Assembly: GCA_963556495.2 (NCBI GenBank) | Contig: OY747713.1 | Location: forward strand, 53,798,328 to 53,862,327 | Direction of reading: 5' to 3' | Source: Valencia hispanica | Lineage: Eukaryota; Chordata; Actinopteri; Cyprinodontiformes; Valenciidae | Length of the DNA stretch: 64,000 nt | Shown: positions 1 to 11,435 of the stretch, one piece after another | How positions within the stretch are numbered: the stretch's first letter is position 1 | How the letters are laid out: every line of letters begins with the position of its first letter | Notes under the pieces: model-generated | The model's database searches: none | The model's input: the letters and a program-made list of their open reading frames with translations, nothing else | What the model was told of the DNA's origin: nothing | Position numbers and translations under genes: made by a program

Positions 1-53
1 CTTACTGCATCATTATATACTTATTCCAAATCACTGTGAATTTTCCTTTTTAG

Positions 54-129
54 GTGTTAATTGTAATTTCACTTTTAATGTGAAATTTTACCCACCGGAC
101 CCAGCCCAGCTGTCAGAGGACATAACAAG
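54..129 (+). CDS. epb41: protein 4.1 (epb41-like) exon, end of FERM lobe F1
   Basis: Internal coding exon of a protein 4.1 family membrane-skeleton adaptor, which links spectrin-actin to membrane proteins at the cytoplasmic face. It is preceded by a pyrimidine-rich tract and TAG (51-53) and followed by a GT donor at 130-131. It reads [20 protein letters not shown] and ends with two bases of an Arg codon that is completed by the exon at 32091. This block is the hallmark junction of FERM lobes F1 and F2 in 4.1 proteins. The upstream exons lie outside the window. The gene runs on the + strand through six more exons here. Assignment to 4.1R rather than 4.1N, 4.1G or 4.1B rests on the later exons. 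Confidence 0.88.
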
Positions 130-374
130 GTACTCCATAGACTATTCTGCCTAATAACTATAATTTTATTGTATTTAAACATCCCTTTTTACACTAAAGA
201 GCGTTTAACCCTAATGGAAGCAAATGTTGCTCATTTTATTGGTATTGTTATTTAATATACATAAGGACTTGAACTGTAACAAATGAAGAGTTTAATATAA
301 GAGTTCAATGCAGAAAGTCAGAGTTTGAAGTGGAGCTGAAGGATGAGTTTGGATTATGCCAAAAAGTGGAATAA
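130..374 (+). other. start of the 32-kb epb41 intron, plain sequence
   Basis: AT-rich intron sequence after the donor. I see no repeat, gene or RNA in it. Confidence 0.6.
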
Positions 375-392
375 GTTGGAACCAGAGATGCT

Positions 393-565
393 CACAAGTC
401 TCCGAGCTAGAGTCCAATTTGAGTCTCAAGTCTTCGAGCTACAGTCCAAGTCAAGTCTCAAGGTTTCGAGCTACAGTCCAAGTCAAGTCTCAAGTCTCAA
501 GTCTCTGAGCTAGAGTCCAAGTCAAGTCTCAAGTCTCTATATTATATTAAGTCTCTGATTATAAG
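393..565. repeat. tandem AAGTC/GAGTC minisatellite inside the hAT-like element
   Basis: About four imperfect units built on AGTCCAAGTCAAGTCTCAAG, separated by GAGCTAGAG or GAGCTACAG variants. The array belongs to the transposon rather than to the host intron. Confidence 0.7.
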
Positions 566-659
566 TCTTGAATCATCACCTACAGCGACCCATGCAACAC
601 TGCATAGCTATATATAGGAATTCAGAGCATGTAATATGTTATTATGGCTCCTTTATCTA

Positions 660-2137
660 AACTCAGCAAAAAAAGAAACGTCCTCTGACTTTCATCTGGT
701 TTTACTTTCAGTAAACTTAATGTGTGTAAATATTTGTATGAGCACTAAAAGAGTCAACACCATAAGACATAAACTAAAAATGTTTCACAGACATGTGACT
801 AACAGAAATAGAATAATGTGTCCTTGAATGAAGGGAGGCTCAAAATCAAAAGTACCAGTCAGTATCTGGTGTGTACTGCAGTGCATCTCCTCCTCATGGA
901 CTGGACCAGATTTGTCAGTTCTTGCTGTGAGATTATACCCCACTTGTCCACCAAGGCACTTGCAAGTTCCTGGACATTTCTGGGGGGAATGACCCTAGCC
1001 CTCACCCTGCGATCCAACAGGTCCCAGACGTGCTCAATGGGATTGAGATCCGGGCTCTTCGCTGGCCATGGCAGAACACTGACATTGCTGTCATGCAGAA
1101 ACTCACGCCCAGAACGAGCAGTATGGCTGGTGGCATTGTCCTGCTGGAGGATCATGTCCGGATGAGCATGCATAAAGGGTACCACATGAAGGAGGAGGAT
1201 GTCTTCCCTGTACTGCAAGGCATTGAGATTGCCTGCAATGACAACAAGCTCAGTCCGATGGTGATGTGATATACCGCCCCAGACCATGACGGACCCCCCA
1301 CCTCCAAATCGATCCCGCTCCAGGGTACAGGCCTTGGTGTAACGCTCATTCCTTCGACGATAAACACGAATATGTCCATCACCCCTGGTGAGACAAAACC
1401 GTGACTCATCACTGAAGAGCACTTTTTGCCACTCCTGTCTGGTCCAGCGAAGGTGGGTTTGTGCCCATAGGCGGCGTTGTTGCTGGTGATGTCTGGTAAG
1501 GACCTGCCTTACAACAGGCCTACAAGCCCTCAGTCCAGCCTCTCTCAGCCTATTGCGGACAGTCTGAGCACTGATGGAGGGATTGTGTTATCCTGGTGTG
1601 ACTCTGGCAGTTGTTGTGGCCATCCTGTACCTGTCACGCAGGTGTGATATTCGGATGTACCGATCCTGTGCAGGTGTTGTTTCACGTGGTCTTCCACTGC
1701 GAGGATGATCAGCTGTCCTTCCTGTCTCCCTGTAGTGCTGTCTTAGGCTTCTCACAGTGTGGCCATGGCAATTTATTGCCCTAGCCACATCAGCAGTCCT
1801 CATGCCTCCCTGCAGCATGCCTAATGCACGTTCACGCAGATGAGCAGGGACCCTGGGCATCTTTCTTTGGGTGTTTTTCACAGTCTGTAGACAAGTTTCT
1901 TTAGTGTCCTAAGTTTTTAGAACTGTGACCTTAAATGCCTACTTTCTGTAAGCTGTTAAGGTCTTAACGACCATTCCACAGGTGCATGTTAATTAATTGA
2001 TTATGGTTAATTGAACATGCATGGAAAACATTGTTTAAACCCTTTACAATGAAGATCTGTAAAGTTATTTGGATTTTTACAACATTATTGTTGAAATACA
2101 CAGTCCTGAAAAAGGGACGTTTCTTTTTTGCTGAGTT
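660..2137 (-). mobile_element. Tc1/mariner transposon
   Basis: About 1.48-kb element with inverted terminal repeats of about 23 bp. The outer end starts AACTCAGCAAAAAAAGAAAC at 660, and its complement ends at 2137. It is flanked by the expected TA duplication (658-659 and 2138-2139). It carries one transposase reading frame on the minus strand. It lies inside the hAT-like element 383-2722. Confidence 0.93.
859..1881 (-). pseudogene. Tc1 transposase with one internal stop codon
   Basis: DD34E transposase that would cut and paste the surrounding Tc1 element. The 340-codon frame is open throughout except for one TAA at 1588-1590 (codon 98). The N-terminal 97 residues hold the paired-type helix-turn-helix and GRPR-like hook (SGRPRE). 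The C-terminal part holds the catalytic triad: Asp in LFSDESRF, Asp in LQQDNAT, and Glu 35 residues later in SPDLNPIEHVWD. Length and motifs match the family's usual 340 residues. Apart from the stop, no frameshift is needed anywhere. The protein is presumably not made full length, though transposition in trans could have placed the copy. Confidence 0.92.
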
Positions 2138-2645
2138 TATTAGCATACAGTATCAGCTTTGATTTTGATATATAATTAATTTTGCAACATGACCAAAACA
2201 CCAATAATGCTTTACTCTTAAGTTAATATCTGTATTTTGCCTTGTAGCATGAACACATAGTACAGTACCGACCTTCAGGGGATTCCTAAAGGGATATCCT
2301 AATTCCTAAAGGTTAATAAGTTTAAAAAAAGTTAATAATTGGTTACACAGACTGTATTACATTAATTTTAACACCCTATATTTTACCGCAAACTTGATAC
2401 TATAGTTAACTTTCTAAAGAAGGCACAATCGCTTGTTTGCTGAGGGTGGGGACCTACAGTAACATCAACACATTGAAACTATTGTATTCAGAATATAAAA
2501 TATTTTATAGCACTTTTTAATTTGTGATTGTGTGTTAAAAGTGTTCACGAGATACCAACCTTTCGCCAGCCGTTTTCTCTGCACCAAATAGGCCACACCT
2601 CCACAGGTGATCCAGACAGACGTGCTGTGCACGGAGGGGAGGGGC

Positions 2646-2673
2646 TGTGTGTGTGTGTGTGTGTGTGTGTGTG
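2646..2673. repeat. (TG)14 microsatellite
   Basis: Uninterrupted TG dinucleotide run in the right part of the hAT-like element. Confidence 0.97.
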
Positions 2674-3125
2674 ACTTAAGTCGCACTCGAGTTGGAGTCT
2701 CAAACTTGAGTCCCCATCTCTGGTTGGAACATCAGTGGGGAGGTGTGGGAGAAAAGCACTGGTTGATAAGTTGCAGGTTTTCAGGACATAATGTTCAGCT
2801 GTGCAGTGCTAGCTACAATTAGAGGTAGAAGAAAAGCTCTTGACTCATCAATGGTGTCTTTATTCTTTTTTTCCCCACTCTTTCCCAGTCGATGCCCCCC
2901 ATCCAACAGGGCATTGCAGCCATGCAGGATACCAGACCAGGTGTAGCTTCTATGGAGAGAAAAACACTGAGAGAAAACAAAGTTAACAGTCGAAATAACA
3001 GAATGTACTGTAATACAACTGGAGAGTCGTAGGAGAAAAGGAAGTAGCAGAGTAAGTCTGTCCTCCAGCAGTCTAAGCCTATAGCAGCATAACTACAAAG
3101 ATAGCTCAGGATGACCTTAGCCAAT

Positions 3126-5864
3126 CTAACTATAAGCTTTATCAAAAAGGAAAGTTTTAAGCCTGGCCTTAAAAGTAAACAGAGTGTCTGCCTCACGGAC
3201 TAAAACTGGGAGCTGGTTCCACAGGAGAGGAGCCTGATAACTAAAAGATCTGCCTCCCATTCTACTTTTAGAAATCTTAGGAACTACAAGTAAACCTGCA
3301 GTCTGAGAGCTAAGTGCTCTGTTGGGAACATATTGAACAATTAGATCTCTGATGTATGATGGAGCTTGATTATTAAGGGCTTTGTATGTAAGAACAATGA
3401 TCTTAAATTCTATTCTGGATTTAACAGCGAGCCAATGAAGGGAAGCTAAAACAGGAGAAATGTGATCTCTCTTTTTAATATTCATCAGAATTGCAGTAGT
3501 CCAGCCTTGAGGTAACAAACGCATGGACTAGTTTCTCAGCATCACTCCTGGACAGGATGTTTCTAATTTTAGCAATATTCAGGAAGTGAAAGAAGGAAAT
3601 CCTAGAAACCTGTTTAATATGGGATTAAAATGTCATGTCTTGGTCAAAAATAACGCAGAGGTTCTTTACCTTATTACTGGGGGCCAATTTAATGCCATCC
3701 AGATGAAGTGATTGACTAATCAGTTTCTGTTTTAGAACTTCTGGTCCAAAAACAGCAACTTCTGTCTTTTCAGAATTTAAAAGCAAAAAGTTTAGATTCA
3801 TCCATGTTTTTACGTCTTCCAGACATGCCTGTAATCTACCTAACTGACTGGGTTCATCAGGATTTATGGATAAATATAGTTGTTTATCATCTGCATAGCT
3901 GTGGAAATTTATCCCATGCTGTCTAATGATTCTACCAATTGGGAGCATATATATGGTGAAAAGAATTGGTCCAAGCACAGAACCCTGTGGAACTCCACAA
4001 GTAACCCTTGAGAGTGAAGAAGATTGATCATTTAGATGAACAAACTGGAATCTATCAGACAAATATGATTTAAACCAGCCTAGTGCTGTTCCTTTGATCC
4101 CTGCAACATGTTCAAGCCTTTCTAAGAGAATATTATGATTGACTGTGTCAAAAGCAGCACTGAGATCTAACAAAACCAGAACAGACACAAGTCCATTATC
4201 TGAGGCCATGAGAATATCATTAGTAACCTTCACCAGTGCTGTTTCAGTGCTATGATGAGCTCTAAAACCTCTTCAAACAGCTTGTCACTGTTTAGATGCT
4301 CACAGACTTGATTAGCAACAATCTCAAGGACTTTGGATAAGAAAGGAGGGTTAGATATAGGTCTGTAATTCACTAAGTCATCTTGATCAAGGGAAGGTTT
4401 CTTGAGTAAAGGTTTAATTACAGCTATTTTATATTCCTGTGGTACGTATCTGTTTATTAAGGATAGATTCATCATATCCAAAATGGGGCCAGGAACCAAA
4501 TGGAACACTTCCTTAAATAATTTGGTTGGGATTGGGTCCAACATACAAATTTTTGATAATTCCGAAAGCTCGACTGAATCAAAACAGCCTAAGCACAAAT
4601 GAGTTTCTACAGTTCTTTCTGATGCTGCCTCATTTACTGAGGAAGAAGTAATCATATTTGGGAGGATGCCAATGATTTTATTTTTAATAGAATTAATTTT
4701 ATTTATGAAGAATCCCATAAAATCCTCACTGCTAAGAGCTGGGGGAATAGTTGGCTCAACACAGCTATGACTCTGTGTAAGTTTGGCAACTGTACTAAAA
4801 AGAAACCTAGGATTGTTTTTATTCGCCTCTATTAATGATGATAAATATGCTGTTCTAACTTGTTGAAGGGTATTTTTATACAGCAGTAGACTGTTATTTC
4901 AGGTTAAATAGGAATCCTCTAGGCGTGTAGAGTGCCATTTTCTCTCCAACTTCCTAGTATTCTGCTTTCAAGTACACAACTCTGCGTTAAACCAAGGAGT
5001 CAGCCTCCTATGGCTAGCCACTTTCTTTTTTAAGGGGGCTACACTATCTAATGCCAAACGCAATGAGGAAGTAACGTTGTGAACCAGACCATCAATTTCT
5101 GAAGGGTTAGAGATAGAATTGCTGCCATCCACTGTGTTACTCTGAGACACTGAGGAAAGTAAGAATGGAACAGATTCTTTAAAAATTGTTACAGCATTGT
5201 CTGATAAAGCTCTACTATAATGACATTTTCTTTCAGATTTAAGATGGTCAGTTAAAGTAAATTCTAAAGTTATCAAGAAGTGGGCAGACAGGACCGGGTT
5301 ATGTGGGTGGACTGTTATTTCCTCACACTCAATACCGTATGTCAGTACAAGGTCCAAAGTGTGTTTACCCGAGTGGGTCGATCCCTGTACTTTTTGAGTA
5401 AAGCCAATTGAGTATAAAATAGCATTAAAGGCTGCATTTAGGCTATCACTTTCAGTATCCACATGAATATTGAAGTCCCCCACTATAATGACCCTATCAG
5501 TATTTAATACTAAATCAGATAAAAAATGTGAGCTCTGATCCAAGAATTGAGAGTAAGGGCCTGGTGGACGATACAAAACCACAAACAAAAATGGTCTTAA
5601 TGTTTTGCAACTTGGATGAGGAAAATTAAGGGTTAGATGTTCAAAAGAAGTGTAGCTATCAATTGGTCTGGGAGTAATTAGTAAATCAGAACGAAAAATG
5701 GTTGCAACTCCTCCTCCTCGCCCAGTACTTCTAGGAATGTGAAAATTTAAATGACTGGAAGGAGTTGACTCATTTATACTGACATAATCCTCCTGCTGCA
5801 ACCAGGTTTCTGTGAGACAAAGGAAATCAATGTGAGTATCACAAATCAAGTCATTTACTAACAA
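3126..5864 (-). pseudogene. L2 LINE ORF2: AP endonuclease and reverse transcriptase, broken
   Basis: Replication protein of the LINE. The endonuclease is in 4968-5864, with [16 protein letters not shown] and [12 protein letters not shown]; the usual SDH near its end reads SAH. The reverse transcriptase is in 3625-4718, with LLDLSAAFDTVNH, CGVPQGSVLGP and the catalytic SYADDKQLY. The C-terminal end is in 3126-3524 and terminates in FLFDKAYS, a motif shared with the copies at 26481 and 29640. The frame is broken between 4718 and 4968, at 4230 and at 3524-3625. Same family as the L2 pieces at 11655-26681, 29590-30936, 44072 and 60012. Confidence 0.88.
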
Positions 5865-6481
5865 AGTCTTTGAGGAGAGAGATCTTATGTTTAATAAACC
5901 ACATTTAATAGTTTTTTTTCTGTCCAGTCAAAGTTGTATTTATTTTTATGAGATTTCCATTATTTTACTTTTGTTGGCTCAACTTTTAATCCATTTAATT
6001 TTGGCCGTGGGCAAGACACTGTTTCTATAGGGTAATGGGTGGGTAACAGTACAGAAGCAGCAGAGAGGTGGGTTAAACTACAACTCTGTCAGTGTTTTGG
6101 AGGACTAATAAATTCGGCCATATTCCTAGAAAGTAGAGCTGCTCCATCCATTCTATCAATGCAGATGTTTCATTATTTACATCTAGCCAGGTTTCTGATT
6201 AATAAAAGGGCGTGTAAATTATGCTCAGTGATGAAGTCATTGATAAGAAAAGACTTCCCGGATAGAGATCTAATATTTAATAAAGCTAACTTAAGTATTG
6301 TGATGATGGGCAGCTAAACCTTCTGAAAGGTTATTAATTTGAGATTTTGTTTAATATGAGGGCGTTTGGTTAACGGTTTATGTTTCCTGCTGCTGATAAG
6401 CACTGGATTGCTAAACTTAGGGATGCCGGGCAAGTTCTGGGAGACGGTAGGGGTAGATTTACTGCCCGGTACCCTCAAATA

Positions 6482-6991
6482 TCAAATATCAGTAAATATC
6501 ATTGGAGGAAAGCTCCCAGGCTTATTGACACTAGTCCCAGGGGTTTGGTGTAGTCTAGGTTTTGGTGTCAATTCTGTCCCAAATTTGATTTGCTCGTTCA
6601 GTCTGTCTTTAAAGTTTCTAAATGGAGACTCATTTGATGTGGCTGAGTCACAGGAAGATGAAGACTTAATCTCTGATGGTTGTTTATCTGTTCGGTCCTG
6701 TGGTGTCATCATGACTTGCTGTTTTTGTTCTCTGATATCCATAGGCGCCTCAAGGTCAGCTTTTGGGAGCAAGTGTTTTGCTTTCTGATTTTGATAAGAG
6801 AAAATGTTTGCTGCTAACAGCCTTACTCCAGCCTTGTTAAGATAACGTAGCCTTTTTTTAAACAGATGGTTTGCACTTCCAAATACTTTGAAATTATTAA
6901 TAAATGTGAACTATTTCTCAGCTGATTGTGTCTTCAATCCCTTATGGAGCATGCAGAGTCCGCTAAATCTTTCATCATTCCCTTCAATTCT
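6482..6991 (-). pseudogene. L2 LINE ORF1, C-terminal half
   Basis: Continues the SGNH/GDSL-like esterase block of ORF1 beyond the Rex1 insertion: NDERFSGL, then a stretch ending LNKAGVRLLAANIF (about 6820-6970), then a Ser/Thr/Pro-rich tail. A TAG stop lies within it. The esterase-type ORF1 is a known property of some CR1/L2 LINEs; the assignment here is by motif shape. Confidence 0.6.
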
Positions 6992-9900
6992 ATCCAAGAT
7001 GGCGCCGCGAATGGATGCCCTGGTACTTCAGTGCGTTATTTCTGTATTGTTTTTGTGCGTAATTTGTGTTTCTGGTCACTCCTCTGGGTATTCTTACTCC
7101 AGAGAAGAGCTCCTTAACTACAGGACTACAACGCCTTTGGATTTATTTCCAGTATTTGTCCCATCTGCGGCGGATTTGCTTCAAACTCTGATCAGAAAAG
7201 TGAGACGCCGAAGGAGAGGAAAGCGAGCTGGCGCGCTCGTCCGTCTGAGGAGACGCAGACTTCAGACTGCTCTACCTGGGATCTTCCTCTCCAACGTACG
7301 CTCACTCCGGAATAAAATGGACAAACTGGCCCTTATGAGAAGCATGAACAGAGACTTTACCTCATCTTGTGTCTTATGTTTTACGGAGTTGTGGCTCTGT
7401 GAGGACGTCCGGGACTGCGCGCTCCAGCTGGAGGGCTTTCATCTGCTCCGCGCGGACCGGCAGGCCACTCTCTCCGGTAAGAATTCAGGTGGAGGCGTCT
7501 GCTTCTACATTAATAGTGGCTGGTGTACAGATGTGACAGTGATTGCTCAGCACTGCTCTCCCTCTCTGGAATATCTTTTCATTCACTGCAAACCGTTTTA
7601 TTCTCCGCGGGAGTTCGCTTCATTCATCCTGGCTGCTGTTTACATCCTGCCAGATGCGGACGTGCGCGCCGCTCAGTGCGCCCTCGCGGAGCAGATACTG
7701 CACATGGAGCGGATTTATCCGGACTCTCTGATCATTGCTCTTGGAGACTTTAATAAAGCCAATCTGAGGGAGGAACTTCCCAAATATAAACAATATATTA
7801 AATCCCCGACCAGAGAGGACAGGACACTGGATCACTGTTACAGCACAATAAGCGGGGCCTATCACGCAGTGCCCCGCGGTGCAGTCGGCCTTTCGGATCA
7901 CGTGATGATCCATCTGATCCCCGCGTACAGACAGAGGCTGAACCTCTCCAAACCTGTCGTGAGGACTAAAAAACTGTGGAGCAACGAGGCTGTGGAGGAG
8001 CTTTGCATGTGTTTAGTAACTACAGACTGGGACACAATAAGGGCTGCTTCTAACAGCTTGGATGAGTTTACGGATACTGTCACCTCCTATATACAGTTCT
8101 GCGAGGACAACATTGTGCCATCACGCACCAGGGTGAGTTATAATAATGACAAACCCTGGTTTACTCCTAAACTCAAACAGCTGTGGCTAGAAAAGAGAAA
8201 GGCATTCAGAAGCAGAGACAGGGACTGCTACAGAGAGGCCAAGTACAGGTTCAGAAAAGAAGTGAACACTGCTAAACACCTGCACTCTGAGAATATTCAG
8301 CAGCAGATCTCAGAGAACGACTTGGCCTCTGTGTGCAAAAGTTTTAGGATCATTACCAACTACAAGCCTAAAACTCCCCACTCCACTGATGACCTGCTGT
8401 TGGCCAACACCCTCAACGACTTTTACTGCCGTTTTGACCACCCACCAAGCAGCCCTCACACCTCCACCAGTCCCAACAATAGAGACACTTTGGACACTCA
8501 TCCCCCCACCCCCACCACAGAGCAATTAACACCATCAAAGACTTCACCCACAGCAACCCCCTCCTCAACCCTCACCTATGACGAACTCACATCAACTCCA
8601 ACTAAAACCCTTCATATTCATGAAGCAGATGTGAGGAAACAGTTTAAGAGCCTAAATGCTAGAAAAGCTCCCGGCCCACACGGTGTGTCTCCTGCCACTC
8701 TCAGACACTGTGCAAATGAGCTGGCCCCAGTGTTCTCTGGATTTTTTAAATCCTCACTGCAGGCATGTCATGTGCCTGCCTGCTTCAAGACCTCCACCAT
8801 AGTCCCTGTCCCCAAGAAGCCAAGGATCACTGGACTTAATGACTACAGACCTGTGGCTCTGACATCTGTGGTCATGAAGTCATTTGAGCGCCTGGTTCTG
8901 TCCTATCTCAAGACCCTCACGGCCCCCATCCTGACCCTCTGCAGTTTGCCTACAGAGCCAACAGGTCTGTAGATGATGCCATCAACATAGCTCTTCACTT
9001 CATCCTGCAGCATCTGGGCTTCCCGGGAACCTACGCCAGGATCCTGTTTGTGGACTTCAGCTCTGCCTTCAACACCATCCTCCCAGACCTTCTCCGAGGC
9101 AAGCTATCCCAGATGAATGTGCCTGATCCCATCCGCAGGTGGATCACTGACTTCCTGACGGACAGGAAGCAGCATGTGAGGCTGAGGAAGAATGTCTCGG
9201 ACTCTCGGACCATCAGCACTGGCTCCCCTCAGGGCTGTGTTCTTTCTCCTCTGCTCTTCTCCCTGTACACCAACTGCTGCACCTCCAACCACCAGTCTGT
9301 CAAACTAATTAAGTTTGCAGATGACACCACCGTTATTGGACCCTTCTCGGACGGGGATGAGTCTGCCTACAGGATGGAGGCTGAACGTCTGGTGTCCTGG
9401 TGCAGCCGCAACAACCTGGTGCTGAACGCCCAGAAGACAGTGAAGATTATTGTGGACTTTAGGAAGCACACAGCCCCACTCCCCCCCATCGTCCTGACTG
9501 ACACCCCTATCACCACTGTGTACTCATTCCGCTTCCTGGGTACCACCATCACCCAGGACCTCAAGTGGGAGCCCACCATCACCTCGGTCATAAAGAAGGC
9601 CCAGCACAGGATGTACTTCCTGAGGCAGCTGAAGAAATTCAACCTGCCAACACAGATGATGATGCAGTTCTACACTGCAATCATCGAGTCCATCCTCACC
9701 TCCTCCATCACAGTGTGGTATGCTGGAGCTACCATCAGGGACAAACAGAGACTGCAGCGTGTGGTGCGCTCTGATGAGAAGGTGATTGGCTGCAGACTCC
9801 CATCTCTGCAGGACCTGTACACCTCCAGGACACTTGGGCTTGCAGGTCGGATCACAGCCGACCCTTCTCAGCCTGGACACAGACTGTTTGACCTGCTCCC

Positions 9901-10243
9901 CTCAGGCAGGAGGCTCCGGTCCATTCGGACCAGAACCTCTCGCCATAAGAACAGTTTCTTCCCCTCTGCTGTTGGACTCAGAAACAATAACCCTAAGACT
10001 GTTCCCACCACTCGCTCAGTTACATGACCCATATTGTGGTTTTTTGCACCTGTCTGATTTGCACCGATCATTACCTGCACTCATGTATATAACAATCTGT
10101 TTAGCATATTATATTTTTATTTAAGTGTTTGTCTGTTTGTTCTTGTATGTTTGCACAAAATACCGCAGCAATTTCCTAATGTTGTAAACCTACCCAACAT
10201 TTGGCAATAAAACCCTTTCTGATTCTGATCTGATTCTGATTCA
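6992..10243 (+). mobile_element. Rex1-like LINE, nearly intact
   Basis: Plus-strand non-LTR retrotransposon inserted into the ORF1 of the L2 copy. The 5' end is near 6992 (the first Met codon is at 6999). The 3' end carries AATAAAA (10206) and a short GATTCT-repeat tail, the same tail type as the Rex1 copy at 20345-21795. Length is about 3.25 kb with one long reading frame. The target duplication could not be defined by eye. Confidence 0.85.
6999..10027 (+). pseudogene. Rex1-like endonuclease/reverse transcriptase with one frameshift
   Basis: Single polyprotein of about 1,010 codons. The N-terminal 70 residues include a hydrophobic stretch. The AP endonuclease follows ([46 protein letters not shown]). 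The reverse transcriptase has DYRPVALTSVVMKSFERL, FVDFSSAFNTI, GSPQGCVLSPLLFSLYT and the catalytic KFADDTTVIG, then a C-terminal LPSLQDLYTSR/LLPSGRRLR region. The only lesion I see is a one-base frame change near 8930, after TLTAPILT, between reverse transcriptase blocks. The frame from 8972 on is open to the stop at 10025-10027. The Rex1 name is by resemblance of the palm motifs; another CR1-group clade is possible. Confidence 0.85.
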
Positions 10244-10298
10244 GGGACTGGTCCACTGATGAAGATGTTTACGTTAAGTCCGTCAAGTCTCTGTAGGA

Positions 10299-11204
10299 TC
10301 AGAGAAGTCTCTCTTCAGAATTTCTGATTGTCTCATCGCGATATCTGCTGCACCAGCGTGAATGACGAGCTTTTCCAAAGCAGGATGTTGGTCCAAGATT
10401 TTCTGGACTTTTTTCTTTTTTTTCTCTCCCTGTATTTATGTAGCAGCTATAAACTCTGGTATTCTTGATACAAAAAGCCTCAATTTCATTAATTGATCCG
10501 TCTTGTATGATAACAATCTTTGCTGGGGGGGCTCTTACTTTGTTATGTGTCCGCTTAATGCGGCTGGGTTTCTCCTGGTGGCTTTGACTGGTCCCGGGGG
10601 CTGCTTCATCTTTCGGGGCTGTGAATCTGTTTCTCAGCGGGATTCCAGGTGGAGTAATAGCTCCTGTTTTTGGCTGAAACCTCTTTTGTTTTCTTTTAGC
10701 AGAGGTGGCAGGCCGGGGTTTAGAGCTTTCCCTGTGCTGGAGTTTCTTTTGTTTTTTCTTCCTCGGAGAACAGGCTGGGGTTGATGATTCCGTGCGTTTC
10801 AAAGCCAGCCAGTGTTCATCAGAGTGTGGTGTTCTACCCGTTAAGCGCCTGTTGGCTGAGGGAGTAGCGTTGTCCTGTGTTTTCTCTGCAACACGGTTAG
10901 ACCGAGGTAACACCGGGCTGCCAGGTTGTTCCTCCCTGCGTGTAGTCATCTGTAAAGTTGTGTCGTTTGCATAATCAGCGTAGAGGTCAAAATTAATTTC
11001 CAGGCTGTGTAATTTCATTTCAATGTCCTCAATTCTGTGGAGCAGTTTCTCAAAATCCTCAGCTGAGCAAAAAGCCATGTGGATTAGTCCATAAAAAAGT
11101 AATCCAAGAAGAGATCCGGTCCAATACAGTAACTCCAGGGGCTGGGTAGATAAAGTAACTAAGAAAAGGCTAAGAAAACAAAACAAAAGAAAACAAGAAA
11201 ACAA
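10299..11204 (-). pseudogene. L2 LINE ORF1, N-terminal half
   Basis: Basic, Ser/Pro/Lys-rich ORF1 protein of the L2 copy (301 codons open). A likely true start is the Met near 11077 (MAFCSAEDFEKLLHRIEDIE), which opens a short coiled coil; the hydrophobic leader before it may be 5' UTR read through. Towards 10400 the coding moves to another frame, where VIHAGAADIAMRQSEIL is readable (10310-10370). This looks like the catalytic block of an SGNH esterase domain, so one frameshift separates the two parts. It is interrupted by the Rex1-like insertion at 10243. Confidence 0.65.
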
Positions 11205-11282
11205 AACAGAAATGAAAATAAAGCGAAAGGATCGGGAGAGAGACCAAGAGAGGCTGCTCCTCCTTCAGCAGTCAGAAGCTAT

Positions 11283-11435
11283 TATGCATGTAGATATTAA
11301 ATAAGAGGGGTCCCAGGATGGAGCCCTAGGGCACCCCAAATGTGATTTCTGTTCGTTCTGATGAAAGGTTTCCTATTAAAACAAAGAAGTCCCTATTATT
11401 TAGGTAAGGTTCTTTAAGTAATATCAGGCTTGCAG
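11283..11435 (-). pseudogene. short LINE reverse transcriptase fragment
   Basis: The minus strand reads ITFGVP then a stop then GSILGPLLFNIYMH, the motif that precedes the catalytic YADD box in L2-type reverse transcriptases. It abuts the 5' end of the L2 copy at 11282, so that copy may have inserted into this older fragment. Confidence 0.7.

Larger units (their letters stand above)
383..2722. mobile_element. non-autonomous hAT-like element with a nested Tc1 copy
   Basis: The ends are short inverted repeats, CAGAGATG at 383-390 and CATCTCTG at 2715-2722. They are flanked by a perfect 8-bp direct repeat GTTGGAAC at 375-382 and 2723-2730. An 8-bp target duplication with CAG...CTG ends is the hAT signature. 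Without the nested Tc1 (660-2137) the element is about 860 bp and has no transposase. Its left part is an imperfect tandem array of AAGTCTC/GAGTCCAAGT units, and matching units in opposite orientation (CTTGAGTC, GGAGTCTC) recur near the right end. It must predate the Tc1 insertion. Confidence 0.8.
2885..11282 (-). mobile_element. L2-type LINE, near full length, split by a Rex1-like LINE
   Basis: Minus-strand non-LTR retrotransposon of the L2/CR1 group. Its 5' end is near 11282 and its 3' UTR is cut off near 2885, so the (ATTGA)n tail seen in sister copies is missing. ORF1 occupies 10299-11204 and resumes at 6991-6482. ORF2 (endonuclease plus reverse transcriptase) spans 5864-3126. The piece 6992-10243 is a plus-strand Rex1-like LINE inserted in ORF1. 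The L2 protein reads FISGPVP on one side of the insertion and GNDERFSGL on the other, as expected for one split coding block. Many stops and shifts show it is dead. Confidence 0.85.

Noticed and set aside
1030..1412. Frames overlapping the Tc1 transposase (818-1165, 1030-1269 on +; 1152-1412 on -)
   Set aside because: Shadows of the transposase frame.
2646..2673. CRISPR or other regular spaced array in the left tandem repeats
   Set aside because: Simple microsatellite and imperfect minisatellite in eukaryotic DNA; no spacer-repeat regularity.
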